The position numbers and the translations under genes were made by a program. Below, piece by piece: positions 47,640 through 61,335 of a DNA stretch of 64,000 bases. Origin of the DNA: Sipunculus nudus (taxonomy: Eukaryota > Annelida > Sipuncula > Golfingiida > Sipunculidae); NCBI GenBank assembly GCA_026874595.1, contig CM049319.1:2880601-2944600 (forward strand), written 5' to 3'. The notes below the pieces were generated by a model, which made no database searches, was not told where the DNA came from, and was given only the letters and a program-made list of their open reading frames with translations. The first letter of the stretch is position 1; every line of letters begins with the position of its first letter.

Positions 47640-48120
47640 CTATGTCAGATACAAGATGGCCTTCGTGAAAGCAGAGCAGTGAAGGCAAAATCCGCTGTCA
47701 AACAGACTCCAAACAGCTGGGAATCAAGGCCATGTCAGATGAAAGATAGCCTTCGTGAAAGCAAGGCGGTGAAGTTCAAGTCGGTTGTCAGACGAACTCC
47801 AAACAAGCTCATTTCCAAGACTATGTTAGGTGTCAGATAGCCTAAAAACAAGCTCAAAACAGAGCTATGTCAGATACAAGATGGCCTTCATTATGCACGG
47901 CAGTGAAGGCCTAGTCGGTTTGTCAGACGGACCCCAAAACAGTGAAAGCCATGTTGGATGCATGATTGACACGAAACATGCTCACTACCGAGGCCACCTG
48001 GTGCATGGGCAGAGTGTAGTTGCCTGACGAGAGTGGCTAGTTTTGTCTGGCTAGTTTGGTAAGAGTGATGCGAGGTAGCACCCATGAGTGCACAGCAGAG
48101 AGAACAAATCGGGTCTAAGA
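47640..48120. repeat. Decayed ~100-bp tandem array (block A)
   Basis: Recurring phrases are CTATGTCAGATACAAGAT, AGCCTTCGTGAAAGCA, GCAGTGAAGGC, TCGGTTGTCAGACG, GACTCCAAACA and an AAGCTC... spacer. They recur about every 90-110 bp with heavy divergence. No frame is conserved. Confidence 0.6.
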
Positions 48121-48589
48121 TAGCCTACAAGATAGCCCATTAGGAACAGCCTATCAGCTTGTTTTTATTCTCTTCGCTATCAGGTTTAAAAAAACACTTT
48201 GGGTATGCATCAGCTGTATGTATGGATTTGTTTCCTTGAAATTTCAGCATCACCTGCAGATAGAAACTGCAGATTGTTACCCTGTGCACTTTATAACCAC
48301 TAGTAGCTGCTATAAATAACTGATAGAAAGAGGGCAGATGGATTTTGATAGATCGAATTAAAAAAATAAACAAAAAAAAAAATAAAACGTAAGGATGGCA
48401 ATAAAAACTGGATTCAGTAGAAAAGCAGTAATAGACATTTCGATTATTTAATTACTATATTACAATTATACCTGTTCAATTCTCGTTATGAAAAATCGGC
48501 TGGCAACGTACTTTAAAATGAATATCAATCCGTAGAGAGTGGGATGCAATCATTACAGAAAATACTCTGAATGATGCTGATATTATTGT

Positions 48590-48640
48590 CATTATTATTA
48601 TCATTATTATTATTATTATTATTTATATTTAAATAAAATA
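48590..48640. repeat. (ATT)n microsatellite, empty counterpart of the Helentron-like insertion site
   Basis: An imperfect ATT run. In block A' the same run is split by the element at 61336-63315. Confidence 0.85.
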
Positions 48641-50029
48641 TCAACTCAAAAATTGCATCTATAAAACCTGAAAGGTTTTAATTTCATCTCAACGAGTATG
48701 TGGAATTTCACCCGTCATTTAAGTTCTAGTATATTTTGTTTAGGCATGTACCATTTATTACATATATGAAACCGGTGAATAATAGGGGTTAAAGACAGTT
48801 TCGAAGTCATTAAATACAACTGGTAGAATTCATGTGACAAGCGTCTTGTCGGTGTCTTTACAGTGAGGGCTGTTTTTCGAACTCTGGAAAGGGAACGTTT
48901 ATGTTCGGGGGGGGGGGGGGGGTTGGACTCCCTTTCGTGAGTCAAATGGCCTCCAGATCGGCATCGAGAGGAGAAGCAACATATGTCATAACCAAATTGG
49001 CCTCCATATCAGCACGGCAGTGAGGCCATGTCAGATATAAGAAAGGCTTGAAACAAGTCCATCACAGCGCTATGTCAGATACAATTCATGTAAGAATTGC
49101 AGTGAAGACCAAGTGATTTGTTAAGCTGTGTTTACATTCACCCGTAAATCAAGTACGTCAGGTACGCAAAAAATCGGATCCCTCTTTTTAAGATGAACTG
49201 TTTCCATATGTACGATTTAACGTGCTCGGCATGCGTATCCGCAAAAACGGACAGCATCGAAACGGATCGGTGAGCGATTCATCCGTTTTGCGGATGGCAA
49301 AAATGCCTACATTTCCCAACAGTGTCGTCTGTTATCAGACGGTATACAGGTCTGTTGAATTACTATTTGTGTTATAAATAGGAAACATTGAATCACTGAT
49401 ATAACATTAGAGAGGACGATTTGATATTTCCCAGACTATTTGTAATTTCTATTTCTGAATATTATTACATTATGAATATTATTTTATATTGTATATTTAG
49501 GGAGGCAGGATATCGACTAGGACGGGCTACACAAAACGTGTTTAATTAGTGATAACGGTGACACATTATTTATATATGGTGTCCATTACTGAAATAATAT
49601 AATATCAAAAGATTAAACATATATTCTCATACAGTCTTTTTAAAGTGACTACGAAATCGTGTTATAAACCTTTCAATGCCCATCATTACTCCGAGTCAGA
49701 TCCAGAGTTTCAGCGGGCTGCATTAATCTAAAATAAAAACCTTATTTTAAGCGGGGTTCTTTATTCATCATATATATTAAAAACAGATTAAATTATCAAC
49801 ACATCTTTATTTCATGTCCGTGCATTTTTATTATCTAAAATAAAACATGGCTTAATGTGGAAAATAATGAAGGTTTATGTACTCAGATTCAAATTTTAAA
49901 CATTATAACCAATTTATGATTTAAACTACATCATAACCAGTGCATAATATACACAAAAAGTAAACTGAGGAGCGCGATAGCCTCAACAAGCCTCCATATG
50001 TACAGCGAAGGTGCTCCTGAGTAAGCTCC

Positions 50030-53000
50030 CATATTAGCCTACTGAAACTTGGTCCAGCGGATGGACCACAGAACCCGATATTTGTTTCTAAGATTACCGA
50101 CAGGGGGCAGTAGACGTTTTGTCCTTTGTGTTAGCCTCAGGAAGACTTATGATAACTAGTTTATGTTATAACAGATATATAGGTTATGGGTCTGTGACAG
50201 AGCTGAAAGGTGGCCTTCATTATCAACTTAGTTTGTCATTTGCCTCGCAGTCTCGCCACCATACAATGTACAGAACAAGACCAAGGTTTTCTGTTCGAGT
50301 GTTTAAGTGACACAACATAGCCTGCATCCTGGTGTTGTTACGGAGACTATTTCTAAAACCATGCTCATTCGTATAGAATTTGTTCAGGATACGTCTGTGT
50401 TTTAAAATTCTGGAGAGGAATAAGGTCATGTTCAGCGCCTCGAGTTAACCTTTCATTTGTGAGCCAAATGTTTCCCAGAAAGTCATCGTGAGCAGGCTCC
50501 GTCACATCAAAAGCTGCCTCAATATGAGCACGATAGTGAGGCTAGGTCAGGTGTAAGATATACTTGAAACAAACTCAGCACAGAGGCTCCGTCAGATGCA
50601 TAGTAGCTGTTTTATAACCAACGCAATGAACCCATGTTCCCTGCTAGACTTGATTTGAAACACATTTAATTAAATGCAAGGTGACGTCGGGTGTGGATAT
50701 AGCCTTTCAGGACAGCTCGTCAAAAAGAACATATCAGGGTTATATCGGTTACGAATGACGGTCTCCATAACGCACGGCATGGCTGGCAGTAAGGTCATTT
50801 CAGATCTAAAATAACCTCTACGGTAATCCATTGGGAACAGGCTGTATTATCTTGGCCATTATGGAATCACGATTATCACTATTATTATTACTATTACTTC
50901 TACAAATACTTCTTCCATTACTTCTACTACTGCTACTGCTGACAAGAAAATATAAATGTTAAATAATAAAATAATTATTATAGATAAAAATAAAAGTGTA
51001 ATTGTGCCAGGAATGTGTTCAATTTCTTTCCACCTATACATTTTGGTAAAGTGATGTGTGTATTGCTCATTTATTGCAGCGAGATTACAGATAAAGGCCG
51101 TCTCACCTTGGTATCCTGCGCTATAACCTATAGTTACTGCAATATAAAACCCAGGGTACAAGTCTGTATATACGACAATCACGGTTTCGGATTTTATTTT
51201 AAGAGATGCAATCCCAAAAATGGCAAATTGGTACAATATTGCGAATTCTAGAGAATAAATAAAATGAAATATGTAGGGGCATGACGTTGCCTAGTGGATA
51301 AGGCGCTGTATTCGGGGCTGAAGGTCCCCCATTCAAACCCCACCGGTGCCTCAATGGTGTCATAACGGTAAAACTCGCTAGAATCTCAGAGATTCGCTCT
51401 GATATCTTCACGACAAGTTATGACTCCTGGATTATACCAAACCACGTGCATATAAAACCTTAAATCCATAGGGCTTAATAATGATATATCGTCCTTATCG
51501 TATGAGTAACATCATCCTCATTAAAATGATACCAACAGGCCATGGACCTATCCTTATAAAATATGAAATATGAATAATAAATGTAACACCAAAATCATGT
51601 TATTTGGACATGAAAATTATGTAAACTGGTGAACGACCCATCTTTGCTGAAACAATACAAAAGGAAATTGATTCAGGCTATTGAACGGTATGTCAATTTC
51701 AAACAAATGCAAAATAAATAATTAAACATTGTAAATAAAAATCTTACCTGGAGTAAACTGGGTAACATTAAATTATTCCCGGAGTAACGTTGAATCACAT
51801 ATTTCCTTTTCAAACTGAAAACTGTATTGAGAGACTTGTGTTAATATAAACGCTAAAACGTGGAAGTCTGTTATAACTGATTTAAATAAAAATACAAATG
51901 TTTAAATAAATAAATGGATATTTTAACTTTAAGAAATTAAAAATAAAACATATTCTTCTATCATTGTTCTTTTCTAGCGATGAAACAATTCTCAATTCTG
52001 TTGCACACAATAAATATCACAGTCATATAATTGGTAAAGAAACAAATATAGGAAAAGTCTAGGACACGTTTTAACAAACCTGGAGTCTGGTGGCTAAAGG
52101 AGAATATTTGCTCCACTGTAAAGTCATTACAATACAATATGTAGACAAACCTGACTTTTAAAAGCGAGAATGCAGGGTCCGATTCCGAGGAGGAGGGAGG
52201 GTGTGATTCCAACCTCTCTCCTCGGTAGCACCAATAACTGTTAATAAAAAAATTATATACATTGAACAATGAACACCTAGATAACCTCAAGCCCGCGGAA
52301 AAAATAACGACCATGACAAGTGAACTCGTTAACTTTATTAAATAAATCAATCTCAGAGTTAAGAAAATACAAATAACCAAAGGGTACAAACTTATTCGTT
52401 ATTATTAGAATATAAATCATGGACTGCCATTTGATACCAGAAGATATTATATCGCTATGTCAGAATCAATGAATATTTCCTTAGTAATTGGACTGTGCGG
52501 GCTCGAATACAAAACACCAAGTTCTCACTACTTTCCCAATAGGGTGCAGCACATGTTTGGTCCCTGGAGTTAGCCTGCAGTTAGCCTGCAGTTAGCCTCC
52601 CGATGAATCAGAGAGTCATGGTTCCGTTATTACACATGATCTGACTATGACGCTGTGACGGGTCCAAGGTAGCCTTCAGTGGCGAAGGCTATGTTCCGTA
52701 TACTTTCCCTGCTTATCTATCCGTCTTAAAACAAAAAAAAATGAACTTAGAGTTTTGTTTCCAAATTTGCCTCCCTGTTTGCAAATGGGGAGCCCAAGTC
52801 CACATATAGGATATATAATTACCCTATTCCTGGCTGGGCTATGTTTAATTGCGGTGGATATCTATATATCTGTTATCGGTTGCAGTACCATGATGATAGT
52901 CACTAAATTACTTGTTTTAAAATACACATCTTTTTTTTTCAGCACAGGGAATTATCAGCATATCAATGATTCACATCCATATATATTTTTATTGTGTATG

Positions 53001-54250
53001 TTAAAACGATGACTTGATTAAAGAAACTCCAATAATTAAGTACTAAAATTATTTTTTTTTCGGATAATTGTTAATTAAGTTTAAGTTTAAAAGTAAAATA
53101 TTGTATCAATAAAATAACTTTAAACAGTAATAAATTAATTTACGATAAGGCATGTACATATCAATTGAATTATACATGCAATTTTTGTGTATTGTAAAAA
53201 ACAAAGTATGATGATAAACAAACAGAAATTGACCAGGCTTACACTGCACAGAACAATTTCAGGTACTATATTTTGAGTAATCCATGCTGTCAACATTGAG
53301 AGGTAATATTTATTCGGAGTTCTAAAAAAAAAATCGAAATTTTACAACTGGCTATACCTGCTGTCTATATACTTCTAGAATTTATACATAACTCGAGAAA
53401 GTAGAAGGACATGACTGCAAACGGTACCGTGTTAGATGCAAAATCCGGCGCTGCACATTTCGGTATTAAGCGAACCGTATATTGTTCTATTACTCTGATG
53501 TTTTCGGTTGAAAAATAGAGAGCGTGACTCTATTCTGTTTTAAGATCAAGTGCAAGAAAGCTTTGTTTAGCTAAAATTGCTACCTACATTATTGCTTTAA
53601 TTCAATATTAGGACTTTGATTTAACTTGAACATGTTCGGCATTTACTCCTATACAATTTATGGTATTTTACATATGGGCATTTTATACACCGTTTATTAT
53701 AGATATGACACCCCTTATCAAACCGGTGTGATTTTTCCGTGTCCTCGTTAGTCCAAATACAAGTACCTCTGTTTGAAAGCTGTATGTAATTTGTGCCTTG
53801 TGGGTCTCTTTGAGGAGGCTGTGTTTTAAGAATTTTGGAGAGTTAAGTGGTCATGTTCAGCTCGAGTTAGCCTTTCATTTGTGTGCCAAATATCCTCCAG
53901 ATAGGCACCGTGAGAAGGCTATGTCACGTTGGAAGTTGCCTCAATATCGGCGGGATAGTGAGGCTATGTCAGGTGTAAGATATACTTGAAACAAGCTCAG
54001 CACAGAGGCTACATCAGATGCAAAGTAACCCTCTTTTCACCAACACAGTGAACCCATATTCGCTGCTATACTCGATTTGACACACAATTGCAAGGTGATG
54101 TCGGATGTGTATATAGCCTTTCAGGAGAGCTCGTCAAAAATAACATAGCCAATGTAGGAGGGTATCCAAACAAGTTACGTATGGAGGCTATGTTAGTTGC
54201 AAGGTAGCCTTCATAGAACCGTTCTTACAGCAGGTGCCATATGAGCCTTA
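50030..54250. repeat. Segmental duplication block C (two partial sub-copies)
   Basis: 50045-50330 matches 46750-47000. 50395-50740 matches 53805-54150 closely (GCCTCAATAT.(A/G)GC, TCAGGTGTAAGATATACTTG, CTTTCAGGA.AGCTCGTCAAAAA). 52530-52720 is a more distant relative of 46790-46950 and includes an 11-bp GTTAGCCTGCA triplication. Intervening sequence is AT-rich and unrecognised. Confidence 0.7.
51276..51500 (+). repeat. tRNA-derived SINE
   Basis: The head has an A box (TTGCCTAGTGGATAAGGCG) and a B-box-like CATTCAAACCCC at tRNA-like spacing, then a ~150-bp unrelated body beginning TCAATGGTGTCATAACGG. The acceptor arms do not pair, so it is not a working tRNA. The 3' limit is approximate. Confidence 0.55.
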
Positions 54251-54363
54251 TTTTCAGTAAAACGATACTTTGTGAGACTATACCTACATTGTGATACTAG
54301 GCCCACAAGTGGGTTTGTATAAATAGGTACAAATCGACCCTCTGAACTTGTTTAGGGGTACCA

Positions 54364-57300
54364 GTGTCGCGATGCTACGGACGATGTTTTTTGTTTGAAC
54401 ATATTTGTCCGTCTCAAAATAGTCAGTTAACATATTTAGCGGACATTGATGAAAATTATAGTTACACAGCCGTATCAGGCATGGACTCTAGCAGGGACAT
54501 ACATTTAGGTAGGCCTAAGGGTGGCGTGGCCATCCTTTGGCGTCAATGCTTGTCCAGCAGGGTAACCATACTTCAGAAAGACCACTCTCGCATTTGTGCT
54601 ATACTAGTTAATGTGGGTGCTACTTTTAATATCTTATTTATTTGCTGTTATTTACCATGTGGCACCAGGGCTAGAGATGTTGAAAATGAATTTTTGGAAT
54701 GCCTGAATGTGGTACAGCAGATAATTGCTAGGAATCCATGTGACGTAGTTGTAATTGCAGGTGACCTAAATGTAGATTTGAGTAGATCCACGGGTAATGT
54801 AAATTACTTAAAGCAATTAGTGCTGGATTTAAATTTATATTTTGTATGGAATCATGAAAAAGCTGAGTGTCAAGCTACATACGAAAGTTATGATAGTAGT
54901 TCCGTATCAGTAATTGATCATTTTATATGTTCACGTAATATTTATGATAAACTTGTAACGGCCAAAGTCATAACTGACGTTGACAATACCTCCAATCATA
55001 ACGTTATTATCATGGAGATGAACTGTTCACATAAAGTATTAACTGGAACAGGGCAACGTCTGATGACAAATTGAACTATAAACGTACATTGAACACCTTA
55101 CTTTGTAACAAAAGTTTTCCAGCTGATGTTTTTAACTGTAATAACCCTTTATGTAAAAACAAAAAACACTGTGATTTGATTGAGGATATGTGTAGCGATA
55201 TGATACAATGCATGTTTAAAGCCTCAAAAGATACAATTCCCACTCATTTACCAAAGAAAAAAAGAAAACCATTCTGGCATGAGATTGCACAACCAGAACG
55301 TAAAAAAGCATTGTTGTGGCACAATATTTGGAGAGATAGCGGGCGGCCCCGAACTGGATATGTTGCGGACATCCGACGTAGAACCAGAGCGAACTATCAT
55401 AGAGTTGTTAAAAAGCTTCTGAAGGGGGGAAGATAGAGGGCGCTTATGTCGTATGGCAACAGCTGTGGCGAAGGACCACTCACGTAACTTATGGACGGAA
55501 ATAAAAAAGCTACAGCCACCTCAAAGACGTAATGCCCATATTATTGATGGATTAAACACAAATAAGTTTAAAGATAAATACAATAATTTATATAATGTAT
55601 GTGCAACAGATTCCAAGGAACAAGGAATTTTAATGGAGACTATTCATGCTACGATTGCACATGATTCCAACATCCTTCATCGAGATCATACCATAACGGT
55701 ACAGCAGGAAGCAGAGGGAATAGCTATGCTGAAAACAGGGAAATCAGATGGATTAAATAATTTATATTCTGACAATATCATATATAGTTCTAACCGATGT
55801 AACGTTCTACTTTCTTTAATGTATACTGCAATGTTATCCCATGGATATTTCCCACGATGTATAAATAACTCAGTAATTGTGCCTATCCCCAAGGACAGAA
55901 AAGGAAACCTGAACGACAGCGAAAATTACCGTGGTATAGCACTTAGTAGCTCAATCGGTAAGCTCTTTGAGATCATCATATCTCAGGTATACAATAATTG
56001 TTTTCGCTCATCAGAATTACAGTTTGCTTTTAAAGAGAATCACTCCACGACAATGTGTGCTACAGTTTTAAAGGAAATTGTATCTTATTATAGGTCACGA
56101 GGTAGTAAAGTGTATAGTTGTTGCCTGGATGCCAGCAAAGCCTTTGACAGACTTAATTTTGGTAAAATGTTTTCCTTACTTATTAAAAAGGGGATTCCTG
56201 GGGTTATCGTAAGACTTCTTTATGATCAATATAAAAATCAATCAATATGTGTTGCATGGAATGGTGAGACATCTGATAGTTTCTGTTCACAAAACGGAGT
56301 GAAACAGGGCGGGGTGCTTAGTCCACTAATATTTAACCTATACATTGATGAATTGTTATCCAGATTACGTTTAAGCGATATTGGGTGTCACATTGGACAC
56401 AAATATGCAGGCTGTCTGGCCTACGCTGATGACCTGATGCTATTGGCACCATCGGCAAGCGGGTTACAAAAATTAGTGAATATCTGTAGCAAGTATGGAA
56501 TAGAGTACTCCATAACATACAATCATAAAAAATCAGTATGTTTAGAATTTTGTAATGAATTAAATATGGATTATCCAACTATTGTTTTAGATAACAATAA
56601 GCTTTAATGGGAAATAGGATTAAATACTTAGGTATATATATTTCTAGTTCTCTCACAGACAGTGATGACATATGCCGTAAGAGAGCGGATTTCTTTGTGA
56701 AAGTAAACTCTCTTGTAGGGAACTTTGGTCATCTTCCTAGAAAGTTGGTGAATATATTATTTTCCCAATATTGCTGTTCGTTTTATGGTTCACAGAGTTG
56801 GAAACTCAAAAGTAAAGATATTGCCTCTCTCATCACTGCATATAATAAAGGTTTGAGATGTGTTTTGAAACTACCTCCAACAGCTCATAAATATATTGTA
56901 TTAAATATAGCCGGGAAGAAACCATTAAGATGTCAGTTAGAATTGCGTTTCATGAACATGTTTTATTATATGTATAGTTCAGACAATTCTATTGTTTTAC
57001 ATGTAGCTCGGAATGCTTGTCGAGACCTTTTGACTCGTCTTGGTGGCAATATTAGCTATACATGATGGAGCAGTATGGGTTTTTATACGCAAAAATGTCC
57101 AAATCGTAACAAAAAGAGATTAGAAAACAGATTATTAATAGATTCTCATTTAATGAAGATGAATATGCTCAGGCAGAGTTGGTAAGAGAAATTATTGAAT
57201 GTCTTGATTGTACGATGTATGTAGAAAATTTTGACAGGGCAGATTTAGAACATATGCTTGCCGTGATATCCACTCAATAAGCAAGCACAACGGCTTTTGA

Positions 57301-57412
57301 CTATGCACACTTTATATTTTTGTTATAAAGCACGACAAATCTCTGCACTTTTTCATGACAATATATATTATATTGTACAATGTATGTACGAAATAAATGA
57401 TAATAATAATTA
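54364..57412 (+). mobile_element. Decayed non-LTR retrotransposon (LINE), 5'-truncated
   Basis: The coding part runs to a TAA at 57278-57280 but is broken by frameshifts at about 55071, 55436-55453 and 56607 and a stop near 57065. An APE-type endonuclease comes first (GGVAILWRQ, VVIAGDLNVDL, VIDHFICS, SNHN in place of SDH). A reverse transcriptase follows (NYRGIALSS, CCLDASKAFDRL, GVKQGGVLSP, YADDLMLL), then a C-terminal region. The expected first ~40 residues of the endonuclease are missing, so it is truncated or decayed at the 5' end. A ~130-bp 3'UTR ends in a short ATAATAAT tail at about 57400-57412. CR1/L2/Jockey-group affinity is my guess; a tree is needed to name the clade. Confidence 0.85.
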
Positions 57413-57439
57413 GACTGTATTGCCACCTGGTGGCTTAGA

Positions 57440-58020
57440 TCAATACCATCCTGGCTTGAAATTTGCGGAACATTTTCCGGCGTCTCACAAGGCTTTAGAC
57501 CATTTCTGTCTTAGATGTATATTGATACCATGCTTGCCTGGAATCGGCGGGAAACATTTTCGGCGTCTCACAAGGAATCGGACCATTTCTGTTTGAGGGG
57601 TTTACCTTAAACTGCTTCAAATATTCACTCTTTTCGGTAAGCTTCATGTTCTTTGAACAATAAAAGCATTGATTCTATATATGATTATCATTAAGAATAT
57701 CAATGAATCAGTTATACTCATTTTGTAATCAAAGCTGCGTTTTACGACATGTCGCACTTGCTCAACTTGGAATTTGCGGGAAAACTTTTCCTGCGTATTA
57801 CTAGGCTATGGACCATTTCTTCCGTAGGTGTATATACCTTAAACTGCTTCAAATATTTATTTTTTTGCAGTAAGCTTTATGTTTTTGGAGAAAAAGGCAT
57901 TGACTTTATATATGATTGTCAATGAATCAGTTACATTCATTGTGTAATCAAAGCGGGGTTTTACACAATGTCAAACTTGCTGAACTAGCTTGATTTATTT
58001 TGGCATCGTCTCACAAGGAA
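57440..58020. repeat. ~235-bp tandem repeat, 2 full units plus a partial
   Basis: Units share GGCGTCTCACAAGG (or a variant), GACCATTTCT, TACCTTAAACTGCTTCAAATA, AGTAAGCTT.ATGTT, AAAGCATTGA, TCAATGAATCAGTTA and TGTAATCAAAGC. An imperfect palindrome GCCACCTGGTGGC lies at the left border. Confidence 0.75.
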
Positions 58021-59091
58021 GGGATAATTCGTGTTTATAAAGATAAAAAAAAGTAATAAGAATTCATGTATGTTAAACAGATTGATGTAATTATCAGTGC
58101 TGTGATATCTAAAACATGAAATCTGTATAGTATTCAGAACATATATAGAGATATATGTATAAATGCAGCATCATGAAGATTATAAATATTGCTTGCATTA
58201 TTTTTTTACTGCAAGATACAACGCGACAGGAGCGGACTCTGACACCGACGTTATTGCTATTTGTCTGGCTTACTAAGCCTATAAGGCTGACACACACAAA
58301 AATGGAGAATGCTATATAAATATATGGATATAATATAGTATGGCAAATTCAAGGCCATGCAACGTAAACATCCATTGAGAAATCATCATTCACTCCAAAT
58401 GTCAGCTGGTCTCGACCTTTTGAAAAAATGACTGGTCTTATTCCATTCAAACATCGCACATAGACAGAGCAAGGTCTATATTTATTTGACTGAAGGCTAG
58501 TATTTCAGTTTGATTACCCAATGTGAATATGTAACAGAATAACTCTGAAGTTAGAAATGAAATCAAAACTATAAGTTTTTGTTAAATAGTGAAAATACAG
58601 ATAACGCCAATATTCTCATGAATAAACATGTATAATCTAGTCCGGCGGATGGAGCACAAAAACAACTTTGTTCACAAATTTACCGGCAGGGGGCAGCAGA
58701 CGGTTTGTCCTCTGAGATAGTATCCTGAAGAATCACGAGAACTCTGTTTCTGTGACAGCACATAAACAGTCAGTGGGCAAGTGACAGGTTAAAGGTGGCC
58801 TTCAATATCAACTCAGAGTGTACCTTGCCTTACACTCTGGCCGTTATAAAATGTATAGAACAACACCATTTAGAAGTGTTGGAAGTGTTGAAATTAATAC
58901 ATTTGTCTTTCTGATGGAGACTGGTTTATGTGTCGAGGACGACTGTAGACCTTGTGTTGTTAGTATCTGAACCCATGCCAACTAATTCAGAATGTATGCC
59001 TTTCATGGAAATCCTCAGCACATCAATTTCGGGAAATTATCAGCACACTGGCTTTACCCATGTATTTAATTTTATTATAAATATGGACATT

Positions 59092-60028
59092 ATATATATA
59101 TCACACTAGCTGATAAACCCGGTATACCGGGCTTTTTACCGCGGTTAGGGAGATATATTTAATAAGATATTGAATGTTGGTTCATTTTTTTATTATAAAA
59201 GTTAAAAGAAAATATAGATTTTTAGTGGGAAACTTTCGGAATACGATATATACAAATAATTTTTTACTGTTATTTTGTGGCGCTGTGCTCGTGGCAAAAA
59301 TCATATCCCGGTACGTTTACCTTGAAGACGTGGTCAGTGATGGTTTACATTACGAACCGGAATGAGACGCGGAGGCATACAGTGTTTCGTTGATATTTGA
59401 CTGGCTTCTATCGTTGGACGTATAAAGAATAGGTTGATGTGTGGAAAACATGAAAGATTGATTAAATGTACGTTGCAAGGAAACTGTTCCTGAAGAAGGA
59501 AACAGAAATATGCATACATCGTAAGTAGCAGAAGTGGACCCAGCGGGACTCCATGCAGTGGGTCCGTATCCCATTTTCAGCCACCGCAACCTTTTTTCAT
59601 CGTTTCAGAGAAATTTTGAGGCCTGAAACCCCCGACACCACCCAAGCCCTGTTCCTGAAATTGGGACCTTAAATTAGGTTTTGTCACTGAAACATGTGTT
59701 TTTCTCTTTTACTGACCACGCACGTGGGTCAAATCCCTCATTGAAAGCAAGCGTTATTCATTTGAACAATAGTCCTTAGTGTAAGAGGTTAAGTGAGCAC
59801 GATGCACGCATTCCGGTGATTGCCGAAGGCAGTTCGGCTGTGCTCAGTAAAAAAACGGTAAAATCACTAAAAATTATATGAATATTAAGAATTATTTATT
59901 TTCATATCGCCTATGTCACTGCGGGGATAATAACCTTTAAAATGATGTATGGCACAATATTGTACACAACGCGGTTTTAGAGAACATTGCGAACAAACGT
60001 GAACTGAAATCCTTTTTTAAGTATTAGA
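59092..60028. mobile_element. Unidentified ~0.94-kb insertion in block A'
   Basis: The boundaries come from comparison with block A. Near the left end, CACACTAGCTGATAAA is followed by a perfect 14-bp palindrome CCCGGTATACCGGG and then ACCGCGGT. A ~60-codon open frame has no recognised domain. No terminal inverted repeat was found, so it may be the 3' part of a retroelement or a Helitron-like fragment. Confidence 0.5.
59529..59735. mobile_element. 5-bp-TSD MITE (CAGAAGCGGATCC family), diverged copy 5
   Basis: It starts CAGAAGTGGACCCAGCGG and keeps the TTTTCAGCCACCGCAACCTT, CAGAGAAATTTTGAGGCCTG and GGGACCTT blocks. The right end is too diverged to place exactly. Confidence 0.55.
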
Positions 60029-60289
60029 TAGATGTATGAAAACCTTAATCAAACCGTACCATGGCAGGGTTTGGTGTTGCTGCGTCAGTTTAACTACAGG
60101 GATTTCTGCTTGAAAACCGCTTGCAACCAGTGTCCTGCGGGTCTCTTAGTGAAGACTGTTTTCCTTTCCCTGGAAAAAGGTCATTTTCAGTGAGAGTTGG
60201 CATTTCATTCGTGAGTAAAATGTTCACCAGACCTGCATCGTGAGAAGGCGATGTCACATCCAACGTAACCTCCATATCAATACGGCAGA

Positions 60290-60830
60290 GAGGCCATGTC
60301 AGATACAAGATAGCCTTCGTGAAAGCAAAGCAGTGAAGGCCAAGTCCGCTGTCAGAGGGACGCCAAACACCTGGGAACCAAGGCCATGTCAGATGTAAGA
60401 TAGACCCGAAACCAGCTGAAGAGAGGGCAAATGAAAGATAGCCTCCGTGAAAGCAAGGCAGTGAAGGCCAAGTGGGTTGTCAGACGGACTCCAAACAAGC
60501 CTATTACCAAGACTATGTCATGTGTAAGAAAGACCTAAAAGAAGCTCAACCCAGAGCTATGTAAGATACAAGATGGCCTTCATTATGCACGACTGTGAAG
60601 GCCAAGTGGGTTTCTCAGACGGACTCCAAAACAGTGAAGGTCATGTTAGATGTAGGATTGACGCGAAACATGCTCACTACCGAGGCTACACTGGTGCATG
60701 GGCAGGGAGGGTGTAGTGGCCTGACAAGAGTGGCTAGTTTTATATGGCTAGTTGGGTTAAGAGTGCTAGGTCTGATGCGAGTCAGCCCCCATGAGCGCTC
60801 AGCAGAGACGAGGAATCGGGTCTAAGATAG
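60290..60830. repeat. Decayed ~100-bp tandem array (block A' copy)
   Basis: Counterpart of 47640-48120 with the same recurring phrases and roughly one unit more. Confidence 0.6.
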
Positions 60831-61335
60831 CCTAAATGATAGCCCATTAGGAACAGCTCATTGGGAACAGTTGTTATTATTCTCTTCGCTATCAGGTTTC
60901 TTCTTTTAAAAAATACACTAGGAGTATGTATGCGCTGTATGTTTGGTATTGTTTTCTTGTAATTTTAGCGACACCTGCAGATAGAAACTGCAGATTGTTA
61001 CCCTGCGCTATTTATAACCACTAGTAGCTGCTATAAATAACTGATAGAAAGAGGGCAAATGGATTTTGATAGATCGAATTAAAAAATCACATTAAAAAAA
61101 AATAAAACGGAAGGATGGCAATAAAAGCTGGATTCAGTAGAAAAGCAGTAATAAACATTTCGATTATTTAATTACCGTATTGCATAATTATACCTGTTCG
61201 ATTTACTGTTATGAAAAATCGGCTGGCAAGGTGCATTAAAATTAATTTCAATCCGTAGAGAGTGGGATGCAATCATTACAGAAAATACTCTGAATGATGC
61301 TGATATTATTTTCATTATTATTATTATTATTATTA

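Larger units (their letters stand above)
45840..49820. repeat. Segmental duplication block A
   Basis: 45840-46360 matches 53090-53600 (e.g. ATCCATGCTGTCAACATT and the GGTATTAAGCG block). 46375-49820 matches 58250-64000 collinearly, with insertions in each. No coding frame is conserved between copies. It starts just beyond the JmjC 5' end. Confidence 0.8.

Noticed and set aside
51961-52389. 142-codon minus-strand open frame as a gene
   Set aside because: No recognisable domain or convincing splice sites, AT-rich composition, and location inside a duplicated non-coding mosaic.
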